A DNA stretch of 64,000 nt from Pseudomonadota bacterium. GTDB lineage: Bacteria > Pseudomonadota > Alphaproteobacteria > Sneathiellales > Sneathiellaceae. Both the position numbers and the translations under genes were made by a program. Positions within the stretch are counted from its first letter, which is position 1. Every line of letters begins with the position of its first letter. This document shows, in pieces, positions 25,225 to 35,051 of the stretch. A model generated the notes under the pieces. That model was not told the DNA's origin. It searched no databases and was given only the letters and a program-made list of their open reading frames with translations. Where the stretch lies: contig JANSXH010000009.1 in NCBI GenBank assembly GCA_024743055.1, positions 62,001 through 126,000 on the forward strand, in the 5' to 3' direction.

Positions 25225-27540
25225 ATGGCCCCGGTCGCCCCTATTTCTCAGCAAATATGGGACATGAAATACCGGCATAAATCCGCCGATGACAGCGCTA
25301 AAGAGCGTTCAATCGAAGACACCTGGTCTCGCGTTGCCAAGGCGCTTGCGCAACCTGAAGAAAACCCGGAAAAATGGGAAAAGCGATTCTACAATCTGCT
25401 TGAAGATTACAAATTTCTGCCGGCGGGCCGTATTCTTTCCGGTGCCGGAACAAAAAGAAAAGTCACCCTGTTTAACTGCTTTGTCATGGGCGATATTGAC
25501 GATGACATGTCGTCCATCTTCGACAATCTGAAAGAAGCCGCCCTGACAATGCAACAAGGCGGCGGTATAGGCTATAATTTCTCGACTTTACGTCCAAAAG
25601 GTGCACCTGTTGTTGGCATGGGTTCCGACGCCTCCGGACCTCTCAGTTTCATGGATGTCTGGGATGCCATGTGCCGTACCATCATGAGTGCTGGCTCCCG
25701 GCGGGGGGCCATGATGGCAACCATGCGCTGTGATCATCCTGATATCTTTGATTTCATCCGGGCCAAACAGGATGCAGGAAGATTGCGGATGTTCAACCTG
25801 TCGGTTCTTGTCACTGATGAATTTATGGAAGCTCTCAAGAAAGATGAAGCCTGGGAATTACGCTTCGATGGTACCCTCTATAAGACAGTCCGTGCGCGCG
25901 ATCTATGGGACGAGATCATGCGCGCGACCTATGCCTATGCGGAACCCGGAGTTATTTTTATTGACCGGATCAATGCCCGCAACAATTTGCACTACTGCGA
26001 AACCATTTCGGGAACCAACCCTTGCGGAGAGCAACCTTTACCGCCTTACGGCGCCTGCCTTCTCGGATCCGTCAATCTGACAAAGATGATTGTCAATCCG
26101 TTTGAAGAGGATGCAACTCTGGACTATGAGCTTCTCGATCAGGTGGTTCGGGATGCGGTCCGGCTGATGGACAATGTTGTCGATGTCTCGGGATATCCTC
26201 TGCCTGAACAGGCCCATGAAGCCAAAACCAAAAGGCGGATTGGTCTCGGCATTACAGGACTTGCAGATGCTCTGATCATGTGCGGCCAGCGTTATGGGTC
26301 GGATGGCGCGGTAAGCAAGACCAAAGACTGGATGGCACAAATTCAAAGATCTGCCTATCTGGCGTCCGCTGATCTCGCAGCAGAAAAAGGTTCCTTTCTG
26401 CTATTTGAGAAGGACAAGTTCCTGGCAGGTGAAACGGTGCAGGCCTTGGATGAGGATATTCGGGAAGCAATTGCGGCCAAAGGTATCCGCAACGCCCTCA
26501 TTACCTCCGTCGCCCCAACGGGAACGATTTCCTTGCTCGCTGACAATATCTCAAGTGGATTGGAGCCGGTCTTCAGTTTCTCCTATACGCGGAATGTGTT
26601 GATGCCCGATAACAGTCGCAAATCGGAGGAAGTCACGGATTATGCTCTCCGCCTTTTCCGACGTCTCAAGGGTGAAGATGCTCCGCTACCCGATGCGTTT
26701 GTCGATGCACAAGTGCTGACGCCACCAGATCACGTACGTATGCAGGCTGCAGTACAGGAGTATATCGATAGTTCGATCTCCAAAACTATCAATTGCCCCG
26801 AAGATATAAGCTTCGAAAATTTCAAAAATATATACATCCAGGCCTATGAGCTCGGATGTAAGGGATGCACCACTTACCGCCCAAATGATGTGACCGGCGC
26901 CGTTTTGGAGGTCAAGCAGGAACCCGAAAAACTTCAGGAATCCCTGCCTCTACCTGAGCCCTACGGCAAACCCGAAGACAGCATGGAGGCTGGTGGGATC
27001 GTCTATATGACCCAGCCGTTGGATCGTCCTGGAACCCTACCTGGTCAGACCTACAAACTCAGATGGCCGGAAAGCAACCACGCAATTTACATCACTCTGA
27101 ATGACATTATTCAAGACGGGCGACGTCGACCGTTCGAAATTTTCGTTAATTCCAAAAACGTAGAGCATTTTGCCTGGACGGTTGCCTTAACCCGGATGAT
27201 TTCCGCTGTCTTCAGACGCGGCGGCGACGTCAGCTTCGTGGTGGAAGAGCTCAAAGCCGTCTTCGATCCTCGTGGTGGCGCTTGGGTTAAGGGAAAATAT
27301 GTTCCTTCTCTATTGGCTGCCATCGGTGGGGTCATTGAAACGCATATGATTCAGATCGGCTTTTTGCCAGCCAAAGAAAAAGGCGGGGAAGAAACTGAAG
27401 CGGCTGAAGCAATGGTCGTCGGCCAGGAACGGCCGCGTGAAGGTCTCTTACGTCAATGCCCTCAATGTGGTGAAGCAGCCCTGTTACGTTCAGAAGGATG
27501 CGATACCTGCACTTCTTGTGGTTACTCCAAATGCAGTTAG
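25225..27540 (+). CDS. nrdJ: Adenosylcobalamin-dependent ribonucleoside-diphosphate reductase (class II)
   Basis: A 771-residue class II reductase. It has an N-terminal LPAGRILSGAGTKRKVTLFNCFV block, then AALTMQQGGGIGYNFS, the active-site loop NPCGEQPLPPYGACLLGSVNL, and PTGTISLLADNISSGLEPVF. A C-terminal zinc-ribbon tail (CPQCG...CDTCTSCGYSKCS) probably shuttles electrons. It makes deoxynucleotides without oxygen dependence but needs adenosylcobalamin. The upstream 94 bases show no cobalamin riboswitch core or clear NrdR box. No other reductase gene lies in the window. Confidence 0.93.
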   Translation: MAPVAPISQQIWDMKYRHKSADDSAKERSIEDTWSRVAKALAQPEENPEKWEKRFYNLLEDYKFLPAGRILSGAGTKRKVTLFNCFVMGDIDDDMSSIFDNLKEAALTMQQGGGIGYNFSTLRPKGAPVVGMGSDASGPLSFMDVWDAMCRTIMSAGSRRGAMMATMRCDHPDIFDFIRAKQDAGRLRMFNLSVLVTDEFMEALKKDEAWELRFDGTLYKTVRARDLWDEIMRATYAYAEPGVIFIDRINARNNLHYCETISGTNPCGEQPLPPYGACLLGSVNLTKMIVNPFEEDATLDYELLDQVVRDAVRLMDNVVDVSGYPLPEQAHEAKTKRRIGLGITGLADALIMCGQRYGSDGAVSKTKDWMAQIQRSAYLASADLAAEKGSFLLFEKDKFLAGETVQALDEDIREAIAAKGIRNALITSVAPTGTISLLADNISSGLEPVFSFSYTRNVLMPDNSRKSEEVTDYALRLFRRLKGEDAPLPDAFVDAQVLTPPDHVRMQAAVQEYIDSSISKTINCPEDISFENFKNIYIQAYELGCKGCTTYRPNDVTGAVLEVKQEPEKLQESLPLPEPYGKPEDSMEAGGIVYMTQPLDRPGTLPGQTYKLRWPESNHAIYITLNDIIQDGRRRPFEIFVNSKNVEHFAWTVALTRMISAVFRRGGDVSFVVEELKAVFDPRGGAWVKGKYVPSLLAAIGGVIETHMIQIGFLPAKEKGGEETEAAEAMVVGQERPREGLLRQCPQCGEAALLRSEGCDTCTSCGYSKCS

Positions 27541-27545
27541 GCTGA

Positions 27546-28148
27546 TCAGGTCCCCTTTTCTATGAGATCCATGATCCGGTGGAGGGGGCCATCACTGATT
27601 CCAAACTCGTCGAGATGATCAATTGTGCTTTTCAGATAGTCTCGATTGGGCCCACCGCGGCCATGGGCTGACGCAATGATGCTGGCCGCCTCCTCTATAC
27701 CTGGCTTGCCGCAATATTGTTCATGAGCGGGATCGGCGACAAAAGTCAGAGCCGATGCCATCTCATCCTGCCCAGCGATTTTTATCCGCACCATTCTTGG
27801 CACATAGACGCTGGTGACCATCTCTCGCCGATACAGATAGTCAATCACCGGCTCTCGTATGTCCGACGGACAGAGTATGGCTTTACCACGACAAGACCCC
27901 CCTCGATCGAGTCCCAGGACAAGACCCGGCTTCTCTCGCGTACCCCTATGGACGACGGAAGAGACGCAAAAGGCGCGGTGATATCCAAATAATTGGGCAT
28001 CCTCAACCCCGAGATGGTCAAATCCTGGCCGCCACATCAAAGAACCATATCCAAATACCCAGAGATTTTCATCCTTAGGAAGATCCGGCAACGGATAATC
28101 TACAGACGGCAGGTCCGGCTCCAGTACCAAATCATATTTCGAGGTCAT
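27546..28148 (-). CDS. Gamma-glutamylcyclotransferase, ChaC family
   Basis: A 200-residue ChaC-type enzyme with the substrate loop WVFGYGSLMWRPGF near residue 30 and the catalytic glutamate in YLYRREMVTSVY. The family degrades glutathione to 5-oxoproline and Cys-Gly in the cytosol. The start overlaps the stop of the DMT transporter gene by four bases, so the two are co-translated. gshB, which makes glutathione, is also in this window but far away. Confidence 0.87.
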   Translation of the reverse strand: MTSKYDLVLEPDLPSVDYPLPDLPKDENLWVFGYGSLMWRPGFDHLGVEDAQLFGYHRAFCVSSVVHRGTREKPGLVLGLDRGGSCRGKAILCPSDIREPVIDYLYRREMVTSVYVPRMVRIKIAGQDEMASALTFVADPAHEQYCGKPGIEEAASIIASAHGRGGPNRDYLKSTIDHLDEFGISDGPLHRIMDLIEKGT

Positions 28149-29053
28149 GACGATTTCGTCCCGGCAGGATTATAATTAACGATGGCGACACCGATCACAG
28201 CGACGGCCATCCCTATCAACGCAATCAGTCCAAGTTTCTCATCAAACAGGAAATAGGCAACAATAGCGGTGCAGGGCGGTGTCAGATAGAACAGGCTGGA
28301 GACATTGGCCGCAGCCCCATTGCGCAGCAGGATATATAGAAGAGTCACGGCCCCGAGAGAGAGGACAAATACCAACCAGGCCATCGCAAACACCAATTCT
28401 CCTGACCAGACGATGGTACCTTCTTCAAACAGCAAGGACATCAGATAAAAATAGACCCCGGCAACGAAAAACTGGATGAGGTTACCTGTTTTGAGATTCA
28501 TCTGAGCGCAATATTTCTTTTGGTAGAGCGTCCCGATGGCAATACTGAACAGAGCGACGAACGATAGGAACATACCGAACGTTGTCCCCTCTCCGATCGA
28601 TAGCTTATTCAAGACCACGAGGAACACACCTACCAACCCGAGCAGTAGACCTATCCATTGTCTTAGGATAACGGTTTCGCCTAGAAGGAACCCGGCAAGA
28701 GCCGCTACGATCAGCGGCTGTATGCCTACGATCAGTGAAGAAATCCCAGCTGGAACGCCATTATCAATGGACATGAAAACAAAGCCCAGATAGCCGCCAT
28801 GCATTAACAAACCGCTGACCGAGATATGGGCGAAATCCTGCCATCGAGCCGGCCAGATCGACCGGGTGAACAGGACCACCGGGATCATCAACAGGACACA
28901 AATCCCGAAGCGGGTCGCCAGAAACATCAAAGGTTCGACATAAGGCAATCCCAATTTTGCCCCAATGAAACCCGTGCTCCACAGAAACACGAAGATGGCG
29001 GGCATGGCCATCAGAAACGGTGTTTCAGGGGTTTGGGTCGTCGCGGTGCTCAT
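28145..29053 (-). CDS. EamA-family (DMT) transporter
   Basis: A 302-residue ten-helix transporter with two EamA repeats. Repeat 1 starts FLWSTGFIGAKLGLPYVEPL and ends with GLLLGLVGVFLVV. Repeat 2 includes LYQKKYCAQMN and ends LIALIGMAVAVIGVAIVNY. Substrates of this family are small metabolites such as amino acids; none can be inferred. It overlaps the chaC gene, hinting at a link to glutathione breakdown products, but that is speculation. Confidence 0.85.
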   Translation of the reverse strand: MSTATTQTPETPFLMAMPAIFVFLWSTGFIGAKLGLPYVEPLMFLATRFGICVLLMIPVVLFTRSIWPARWQDFAHISVSGLLMHGGYLGFVFMSIDNGVPAGISSLIVGIQPLIVAALAGFLLGETVILRQWIGLLLGLVGVFLVVLNKLSIGEGTTFGMFLSFVALFSIAIGTLYQKKYCAQMNLKTGNLIQFFVAGVYFYLMSLLFEEGTIVWSGELVFAMAWLVFVLSLGAVTLLYILLRNGAAANVSSLFYLTPPCTAIVAYFLFDEKLGLIALIGMAVAVIGVAIVNYNPAGTKSS

Positions 29054-29153
29054 GGTGACCTGCTATGGGCGCGGAGGAAAATTCAGTGACAGTTCTTGAC
29101 CTTTCTATATACAGTGCAGAACGATTAAACAAGCAATCTACAACGGATGGATC

Positions 29154-30191
29154 ATGCGTATCCTGTACTCAAGCATCGCCGCCCTGATCCTGGTTATTGG
29201 CGGATATGTATTCTGGTGGTTCCATGTTGCGGATACCATGAGCGTCTTGGCGGAGAACTGGAAACAGAAGCGCCTGGCAGAGGGATATGAGATATCCCAT
29301 GGTCCGCTGACCACAAGCGGCTTTCCGTACCGTGTCCGTATTACGGCAGAAGATGTGACCTTATCCAATCCTGGACATTTTCAGCAGCCTCAGGTTTTTC
29401 TGACCCGGTTTTGGGCTGTCACCCAGCCGTGGCGTATTAATCATGTGATCTTTGGTGTGCAAGGTGCTTCCAGGATCGACTGGCTGGACAAGGGGCAACC
29501 CAAAAGTCTGGACCTCGCCGCCGCGACAGCCCATGGCAGCGCGACATTCAATCACAAGGGACGTATCCAAACTGTTGCCGTGGACCTCACGGATATACAG
29601 ATGGCTCCTTCCTGGCGTGACCCTATCACGGCAGCGCGTATTCAGATCCACGGACGACCTGCACCTGATACAGAAGAGAGCGAAAGCACAAAGGGAAGGG
29701 ATCAACAGATTGCTGTGCGCATCGATCAGATGACCATAGACGGCATGGATGATTTTCCACTTGGTAAAACCATCGAGAAATTTGCCCTCTCCACAAATCT
29801 TGAAGGAACAATAAAGAAACTTCCATCGGCAGAGACCCTGAGCGTATGGCGGGATCAGGGCGGTGCCCTCGATATTAATTCTCTTAAAATAATTTGGGGG
29901 CACGGCAAGATTGATGGAGAAGGACGCCTCAAAATCGATCAACAAAATTATCCGTCCGGCAGCCTGAAGACAAAAATATCAGGATATGAAAAAATTCTGG
30001 AAGCATTGACTGCGACCGGACAGGTGGAGCCTAACCTCGCGCGGACGATCGGCTTCGCCCTTGATCTGCTTGCCAAAAACAGCGACGATGGAACCAAATA
30101 TCTACAATTGCCAGTTGCAGCTCAGGAAGGCGGAGTTTATCTCGGCCCCCTATTCTTGATGCGGCTTCAACCCTTATTCAAGACCAAATAA
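29154..30191 (+). CDS. DUF2125 domain protein
   Basis: A 345-residue protein with an N-terminal membrane helix or uncleaved signal (about 4-24, LYSSIAALILVIGGYVFWWF) followed by a beta-rich periplasmic region. The segment GYEISHGPLTTSGFPYRVRITAEDVTL is the hallmark opening of DUF2125 proteins, a family common in alphaproteobacteria with unknown function. It converges with the tyrC gene after 14 bases. Confidence 0.8.
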   Translation: MRILYSSIAALILVIGGYVFWWFHVADTMSVLAENWKQKRLAEGYEISHGPLTTSGFPYRVRITAEDVTLSNPGHFQQPQVFLTRFWAVTQPWRINHVIFGVQGASRIDWLDKGQPKSLDLAAATAHGSATFNHKGRIQTVAVDLTDIQMAPSWRDPITAARIQIHGRPAPDTEESESTKGRDQQIAVRIDQMTIDGMDDFPLGKTIEKFALSTNLEGTIKKLPSAETLSVWRDQGGALDINSLKIIWGHGKIDGEGRLKIDQQNYPSGSLKTKISGYEKILEALTATGQVEPNLARTIGFALDLLAKNSDDGTKYLQLPVAAQEGGVYLGPLFLMRLQPLFKTK

Positions 30192-30205
30192 CACTGGTTG
30201 GTTCG

Positions 30206-31138
30206 CTAGCCTTCGTCTTTCGGTCCATGAACACGGCCAAAATCAGGCTCAGCCGTTTCCTGGCCAGCATCAATGATCTGGCGCCGAATTGCCCGGGTTC
30301 GGGTAAAGATATCGAACAAGGCTTCCCCGTCCTCACGTCGTATTGCCCGTTGCAGAGCAGTCAGATCTTCTGTAAACCGGCCTAGCATCTCCAGGACGGC
30401 TTCCTTGTTATGAAGGAACACGTCCCGCCACATAGTCGGATCTGAAGCTGCAATCCGGGTAAAATCTCGAAAACCGCCGGCGGAATATTTGATCACTTCC
30501 GATTTTGTCACCTCCTCCAGATCATCTGCTGTGCCGACAATGTTATAGGCAATCAAATGGGGAATGTGAGAGGTAATGGCCAGAACGAGATCATGATGAT
30601 CCGGATCCATGGTCTCGATATCACTGCCCATGGCGGTCCATAACGCGGTCAGGCGCGCCAGCGCCTGTTCATCCGTATCTGGCGTAGGTGTGAGGATGCA
30701 CCATTTACCAATGAAAAGCTCTGCAAATCCCGCGGCAGGACCAGACTTCTCTGTTCCGGCAATTGGATGGCCCGGAATGAAATGCACATGCGCTGGTAGG
30801 TGAGGCTGTACGGCTTTTACAACGGCACTTTTGACAGATCCGACATCTGTCACAATCGCCCCCTCCGCAAGATGTCCGGCAATTGTTTGTGCCAAGGCTT
30901 CGTATGTCCCGATCGGGGTACAGAAAATAACGAGATCCGCCCCTTCAACTGCCTCGACGGGGTCCTCATAGGCTTGATCAACAATCCTGAGTTCTAAGGC
31001 AACGCGCCGCGTATCAGCGGTACGGGCTGCACAGACAATTTCCTCCGCAAGATCGTTTTGGCGAGCGGAGCGAGCGATCGAAGATCCAATAAGACCGATA
31101 CCGATCAAGGCCAGTCGTTTAAATTTTATTTCCGTCAT
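30206..31138 (-). CDS. tyrC: Prephenate/arogenate (cyclohexadienyl) dehydrogenase
   Basis: A 310-residue NAD(P)-dependent dehydrogenase. It opens with LALIGIGLIGSSIARSAR (GxGxxG), then IVTDVGSVKSAVV, the substrate histidine in HFIPGHPIAGTEKSGP, and a helical C-terminal domain with SHIPHLIAYNIVG and SAGGFRDFTRIAASDPTMW. It converts prephenate or arogenate towards tyrosine. I start at the ATG at 31138; the 21-codon upstream extension lies inside hisC. It follows hisC directly in a chorismate mutase-hisC-tyrC run. Confidence 0.9.
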   Translation of the reverse strand: MTEIKFKRLALIGIGLIGSSIARSARQNDLAEEIVCAARTADTRRVALELRIVDQAYEDPVEAVEGADLVIFCTPIGTYEALAQTIAGHLAEGAIVTDVGSVKSAVVKAVQPHLPAHVHFIPGHPIAGTEKSGPAAGFAELFIGKWCILTPTPDTDEQALARLTALWTAMGSDIETMDPDHHDLVLAITSHIPHLIAYNIVGTADDLEEVTKSEVIKYSAGGFRDFTRIAASDPTMWRDVFLHNKEAVLEMLGRFTEDLTALQRAIRREDGEALFDIFTRTRAIRRQIIDAGQETAEPDFGRVHGPKDEG

Positions 31139-31139
31139 T

Positions 31140-32228
31140 TTACTTTTCCAGGAAACTCTCCAGAGCGTCGAGAACCGCGTGGTTCTCCTCATCCGAACCA
31201 ATGGTCATGCGAAGGCAAGTTGGTAACCCATAGCCTGCAACCCCGCGCAGAAGAAGCCCTCGACTACTGAGAAACTTTTCTGCTTCATCGGCAGATTTGC
31301 CGCTCTCGACAAAGTCCATCAGCACAAAATTCCCGACACTTGGAGTCACAGCAAGGCCCATACCTCGTAGCCTTTGTGTCAAGATTGGTAGCCATTTGTC
31401 ATTATGCGCCCGAGCCCGGTTGATATGAGCCTGATCTCTTACTGCCGCGGTTCCTGCCGCCTGAGCCAGAGCATTTACATTAAAGGGCCCACGAACGCGG
31501 TGAAGAACATCTGCAACTTCCGGCGGGCAAAAAGCCCATCCCAACCGCAGAGCGGACAAGCCATAGATTTTCGAGAAAGTCCGGGTCATGACTACATTGT
31601 CATGGGCCATGACCAGTTCGACACCCGGTTCATAATCTTCTTTTGAGACATATTCCGCGTAGGCCGCATCCACAACCAAAAGAATATCATCGCGCAGGCC
31701 CCCGCGTAACCGAGCAACCTCTGACTGGGGTATATAGGTCCCCGTGGGATTATTCGGGTTGGCAAGGAAGACGATTCTGGTGCGATCGGTTACTGCATCC
31801 AATATATTGTCGACATCTGCCGTCCGCTCGGTTTCCGCAGCCTTAACCGGCGTCGCACCGACCGACATCGCTGATATGCCATACATCAGAAAGCCGTGTT
31901 CCGTGAACAGAACTTCATCGCCTTCACCGGCGTAGGCCAGGGTGAGCAGGGAAATTATCTCGTCAGAGCCGTTTCCGCACACGATTCTGGCAGGGTCAAG
32001 CTTGTAGATTTCCGCGATAGCGTTGGTCAGATTGGCTGAACCGCCATCAGGATATCGATGCAGCTCGGCCTTGATTGCGTCAACAGCCGAAACCGCATCC
32101 GGGCTTGGTCCTAGCGGAGATTCGTTTGCCGACAGTTTGATCGTCTTCGCGGACTCATCTGTCGACGCTTTGCCGCCAATATAAGGCGAGATATTCAAGA
32201 TACCAGATTGTGGAACTGGGGTAGACAT
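31140..32228 (-). CDS. hisC: Histidinol-phosphate aminotransferase
   Basis: A 362-residue fold-type I PLP enzyme: KLSANESPLGPSPDAV, CGNGSDEIISLL, FLANPNNPTGTYIP, AYAEYV, and the PLP lysine in TRTFSKIYGLSALRLGW. Aromatic aminotransferases share the fold and this copy is placed with tyrosine genes. Many alphaproteobacterial HisC enzymes serve both histidine and aromatic synthesis, which would explain the position between chorismate mutase and tyrC. Confidence 0.88.
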   Translation of the reverse strand: MSTPVPQSGILNISPYIGGKASTDESAKTIKLSANESPLGPSPDAVSAVDAIKAELHRYPDGGSANLTNAIAEIYKLDPARIVCGNGSDEIISLLTLAYAGEGDEVLFTEHGFLMYGISAMSVGATPVKAAETERTADVDNILDAVTDRTRIVFLANPNNPTGTYIPQSEVARLRGGLRDDILLVVDAAYAEYVSKEDYEPGVELVMAHDNVVMTRTFSKIYGLSALRLGWAFCPPEVADVLHRVRGPFNVNALAQAAGTAAVRDQAHINRARAHNDKWLPILTQRLRGMGLAVTPSVGNFVLMDFVESGKSADEAEKFLSSRGLLLRGVAGYGLPTCLRMTIGSDEENHAVLDALESFLEK

Positions 32229-32251
32229 AGGAAACCTTTAGATCAGGGGAA

Positions 32252-33106
32252 TTATTTGATGGGCACCGCATAGGCGCCAAGAATGACGATTTTGATGACG
32301 CTTTCACCGATCAGCTCATGCAGAGCGCCAAGCCGATGATCATCTTCGGCAACAAATTCAGGAACTTCTATCAGATGGAGCCAATCACCATCTTCAATCA
32401 CCGGCAATCTTGTATCTGAGCAAAATCCGGGAATTCCAGCTTTTTCCAGCTGTTCATTTAAGCGGGCGCGACTAACCTCACCATTGGTTACCACCACCAT
32501 CAATGTGACATCATCACCGGAAGGCTCTGGTTCAGCTTGACCGATGACGAGGGAGTTCAGGTCTTCAAACTCTCCAGACGGGTTATCCATGAACGGCAAG
32601 GCCGCCAGAATTTTTGGGACATTTTCCCCGCCTTGTGCCAGATGCTCCCACCAGGTATCCCGCTCCCGGCTCAGCCAGGGCAGCACTCCAAGAGTTGAAG
32701 GTTTCTCAGATACCTCACGCAGGACGACGGACGGCAACTGATGCAATGTCATCGGTGTCGCGGACCCAAAATGAAACCGCGCCAGGTCCCAGTATCCAAC
32801 TGATTTCTCTGGCGCGGTGATCGACACAGTATAAGGTTTTTGCAGCCAGCCGGCCGCCGATATCAATTCACGCCATATAGCGGCAACAACTGTGTCCGGC
32901 AATTTGCTAGAGTGTTTTTTCAGAATGGTGCGCAAGACGGCAGCTTCCCGGCCCGGGCGGTAAGCCAGTGCCTTGCCGTCAGGAATTTTCGCCGCGGCGA
33001 TGTCGTCGACGATTGCGATACGTTTCTCCAGTATCGACAGAAGCTCACTGTCAAGACGGTCAATTTCCGCCCTCAGTTCCGCAAGAGTCATATTTTTCGT
33101 CGTCAC
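32252..33106 (-). CDS. Chorismate mutase (AroQ) fused to an unassigned C-terminal domain
   Basis: A 284-residue protein. The first 90 residues form an AroQ helical bundle: ELRAEIDRLDSELLSILEKR and YRPGREAAVLRTI carry the substrate arginines and lysine. The C-terminal 190 residues look like a degraded prephenate-dehydratase or ACT-like region, for example TLMVVVTNGEVSRARLNEQL. I cannot find the PDT threonine motif, so dehydratase activity is doubtful. A GTG at 33106 is used; an ATG at 33091 is an alternative. It heads a unit with hisC and tyrC and is divergent from metX. Confidence 0.8.
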   Translation of the reverse strand: MTTKNMTLAELRAEIDRLDSELLSILEKRIAIVDDIAAAKIPDGKALAYRPGREAAVLRTILKKHSSKLPDTVVAAIWRELISAAGWLQKPYTVSITAPEKSVGYWDLARFHFGSATPMTLHQLPSVVLREVSEKPSTLGVLPWLSRERDTWWEHLAQGGENVPKILAALPFMDNPSGEFEDLNSLVIGQAEPEPSGDDVTLMVVVTNGEVSRARLNEQLEKAGIPGFCSDTRLPVIEDGDWLHLIEVPEFVAEDDHRLGALHELIGESVIKIVILGAYAVPIK

Positions 33107-33178
33107 ACCAGCTACCCGATTTCACTTCTCAAAATACCGAAATTGGACCACAAAGCCCGATAATAGGCAAAGAATATA

Positions 33179-33208
33179 TTGACAGACCTTACCGCACGGC
33201 ACTAGCTA
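33179..33208 (+). promoter_or_regulatory. metX promoter
   Basis: A consensus -35 TTGACA (33179-33184) and a -10-like TAGCTA (33203-33208) are separated by 18 bases. This gives a leader of about 55 bases before the GTG start of metX. Confidence 0.6.
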
Positions 33209-33269
33209 TCAGCAAAGTCGTGTAAAACAAAGATTTTTCTAAAGCAACGTCAAGAAAAGAGCCAGTTTA

Positions 33270-34415
33270 GTGACCGAGAACTCGCCGATAACTTACGATC
33301 AGTCTGTTGTACTGGGGACAGAGACCCCTCTGGCCCTCGATTCCGGCGCGTCTTTGTCAAATATCAATATGGCTTATTGCACCTATGGGACACTGAACGA
33401 AGATAAATCAAACGCGATTCTTGTATGCCATGCTCTCACCGGAGATCAGTATGCGGCAAGCCGCCAACCCGTTACCGGGAAATCCGGCTGGTGGGACCTA
33501 ATGATTGGTCCAGGTAAAATCCTGGACACCTCAAAATACTTCATTGTGTGTAGTAATGTTCTCGGCGGATGCATGGGGACGACCGGACCCAAGGACAACA
33601 ACCCCGAAACAGGTACGCCGTTTGGGCTCGATTTCCCGATCATCACCATTGCTGATATGGTGCGAGCGCAAGCAATGCTTCAGGATTATCTGGGTATTGA
33701 AAGCTGGTTTAGTGTCATTGGGGGCTCTATGGGGGGAATGCAGGTGTTGCAATGGGCGAGCGCCTATCCTGAACGTGTTTTCAGCGCTATACCCATTGCC
33801 TGCGCAGCCCGGCATTCCGCTCAGAATATTGCTTTCCACGAGGTGGGCCGGCAGGCAGTAATGGCAGATCCTAATTGGCAGGGTGGTGATTACTATTCGC
33901 GAGAGACCAAACCGACGGCCGGATTGGCCGTGGCGCGTATGGCGGCTCATGTGACCTATTTGTCTGAGGCGGCCTTGCACCGGAAATTCGGACGCAATCT
34001 CCAAGACAGGGATAACCTGACCTATGGCTTCGACGCTGATTTTCAGGTGGAAAGTTATCTTCGCTACCAGGGGATTAATTTCGTCGATCGGTTTGACGCG
34101 AATTCCTATCTCTATATCACCCGGGCAATGGATTATTTCGATCTGGCCCAGGATCATGGTGGATCCTTGGCCAAAGCCTTTGACGGAACGAAAACCAGGT
34201 TCTGCGTTGTGTCATTCTCAAGCGATTGGTTATTCCCGACCGCGGAAAACAGGGACGTCGTGCATGCCCTTATTGCAGCCGCAGCCAATGTCAGTTTTGT
34301 CGAGGTGGAAACCGACAAAGGCCACGACGCCTTTCTCCTCGACACCCCAGAGCTGTTTAAAACGGTCCAGGGCTTTTTGAAATCTAGTGCCAAGAGCCGA
34401 GGTCTGGACGAATGA
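33270..34415 (+). CDS. metX: Homoserine O-acetyltransferase
   Basis: A 381-residue alpha/beta hydrolase. The opening [23 protein letters not shown] and [18 protein letters not shown] are typical; the nucleophile serine is in [14 protein letters not shown], the acid in SFSSDWLFP and the histidine in [10 protein letters not shown]. It activates homoserine for methionine synthesis. Some family members prefer succinyl-CoA; the specificity was not resolved here. It starts with GTG and overlaps metW by ATGA. Confidence 0.92.
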   Translation: MTENSPITYDQSVVLGTETPLALDSGASLSNINMAYCTYGTLNEDKSNAILVCHALTGDQYAASRQPVTGKSGWWDLMIGPGKILDTSKYFIVCSNVLGGCMGTTGPKDNNPETGTPFGLDFPIITIADMVRAQAMLQDYLGIESWFSVIGGSMGGMQVLQWASAYPERVFSAIPIACAARHSAQNIAFHEVGRQAVMADPNWQGGDYYSRETKPTAGLAVARMAAHVTYLSEAALHRKFGRNLQDRDNLTYGFDADFQVESYLRYQGINFVDRFDANSYLYITRAMDYFDLAQDHGGSLAKAFDGTKTRFCVVSFSSDWLFPTAENRDVVHALIAAAANVSFVEVETDKGHDAFLLDTPELFKTVQGFLKSSAKSRGLDE

Positions 34416-35050
34416 ACGCGCAAGGGAAATATGTGCCAAAGCGGGATATTCGTGTTGACTGGCAGCTGATTGCGGAAATGATCGAACCGGGAAGCAGGGT
34501 CCTCGATGTGGGCTGCGACGACGGTCAACTTCTTGCTCATCTGACAGAAACCAAAAATGTTGATGGCCGGGGGATTGAGCTCAGCCAGCATGGGGTCAAT
34601 ATTTGCGTGGCAAACGGACTATCGGTGGTTCAAGGCAATGCGGATACAGATCTGGTCTATTACCCTGATGACGGGTTTGACTATGCCATCCTCAGCCAAA
34701 CCCTCCAGGCAACCTATCAGCCCCATGTGGTGATGGAACAATTGCTGCGGGTCGGCCGTCGGGCCATTGTCTCCTTTCCCAATTTCGCCTATTGGCGCTG
34801 TCGTTATTATCTGGGTGTCAAGGGCCGCATGCCCATGACAAACACTCTTGATATCGCTTGGTACGAATCTCCCAATATCCACTTCTGCACTTTGAGGGAC
34901 TTTACGGCTCTTTGCGAAGAGATGAGCATCAAGATCGAGCAATCTGTAATCGTTGGTGCCTCGGGCAAAGTCATGACCCGCTCAAACTACGGTCCGCTTG
35001 CGAATCTTTTTGGATCTGAGTGTATCTTCATGCTCTCAAAAGAAACGTAG
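34412..35050 (+). CDS. metW: MetW, methionine biosynthesis methyltransferase-like partner of MetX
   Basis: A 212-residue class I methyltransferase-like protein. SAM-binding region [15 protein letters not shown] and the MetW-typical [20 protein letters not shown] and [22 protein letters not shown]. MetW is almost always encoded with metX in proteobacteria and is needed for full MetX function in some. The overlap with metX supports coupled expression. It converges with the methyltransferase gene after one base. Confidence 0.92.
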   Translation: MNAQGKYVPKRDIRVDWQLIAEMIEPGSRVLDVGCDDGQLLAHLTETKNVDGRGIELSQHGVNICVANGLSVVQGNADTDLVYYPDDGFDYAILSQTLQATYQPHVVMEQLLRVGRRAIVSFPNFAYWRCRYYLGVKGRMPMTNTLDIAWYESPNIHFCTLRDFTALCEEMSIKIEQSVIVGASGKVMTRSNYGPLANLFGSECIFMLSKET

Positions 35051-35051
35051 A

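Noticed and set aside
33190-33270. SAM-II riboswitch before metX
   Set aside because: A CACG/CGTG stem and a later CTAAAG resemble part of SAM-II, but the loop-to-tail AUUUA/UAAAU pairing is absent and the predicted promoter -10 lies within the stem.
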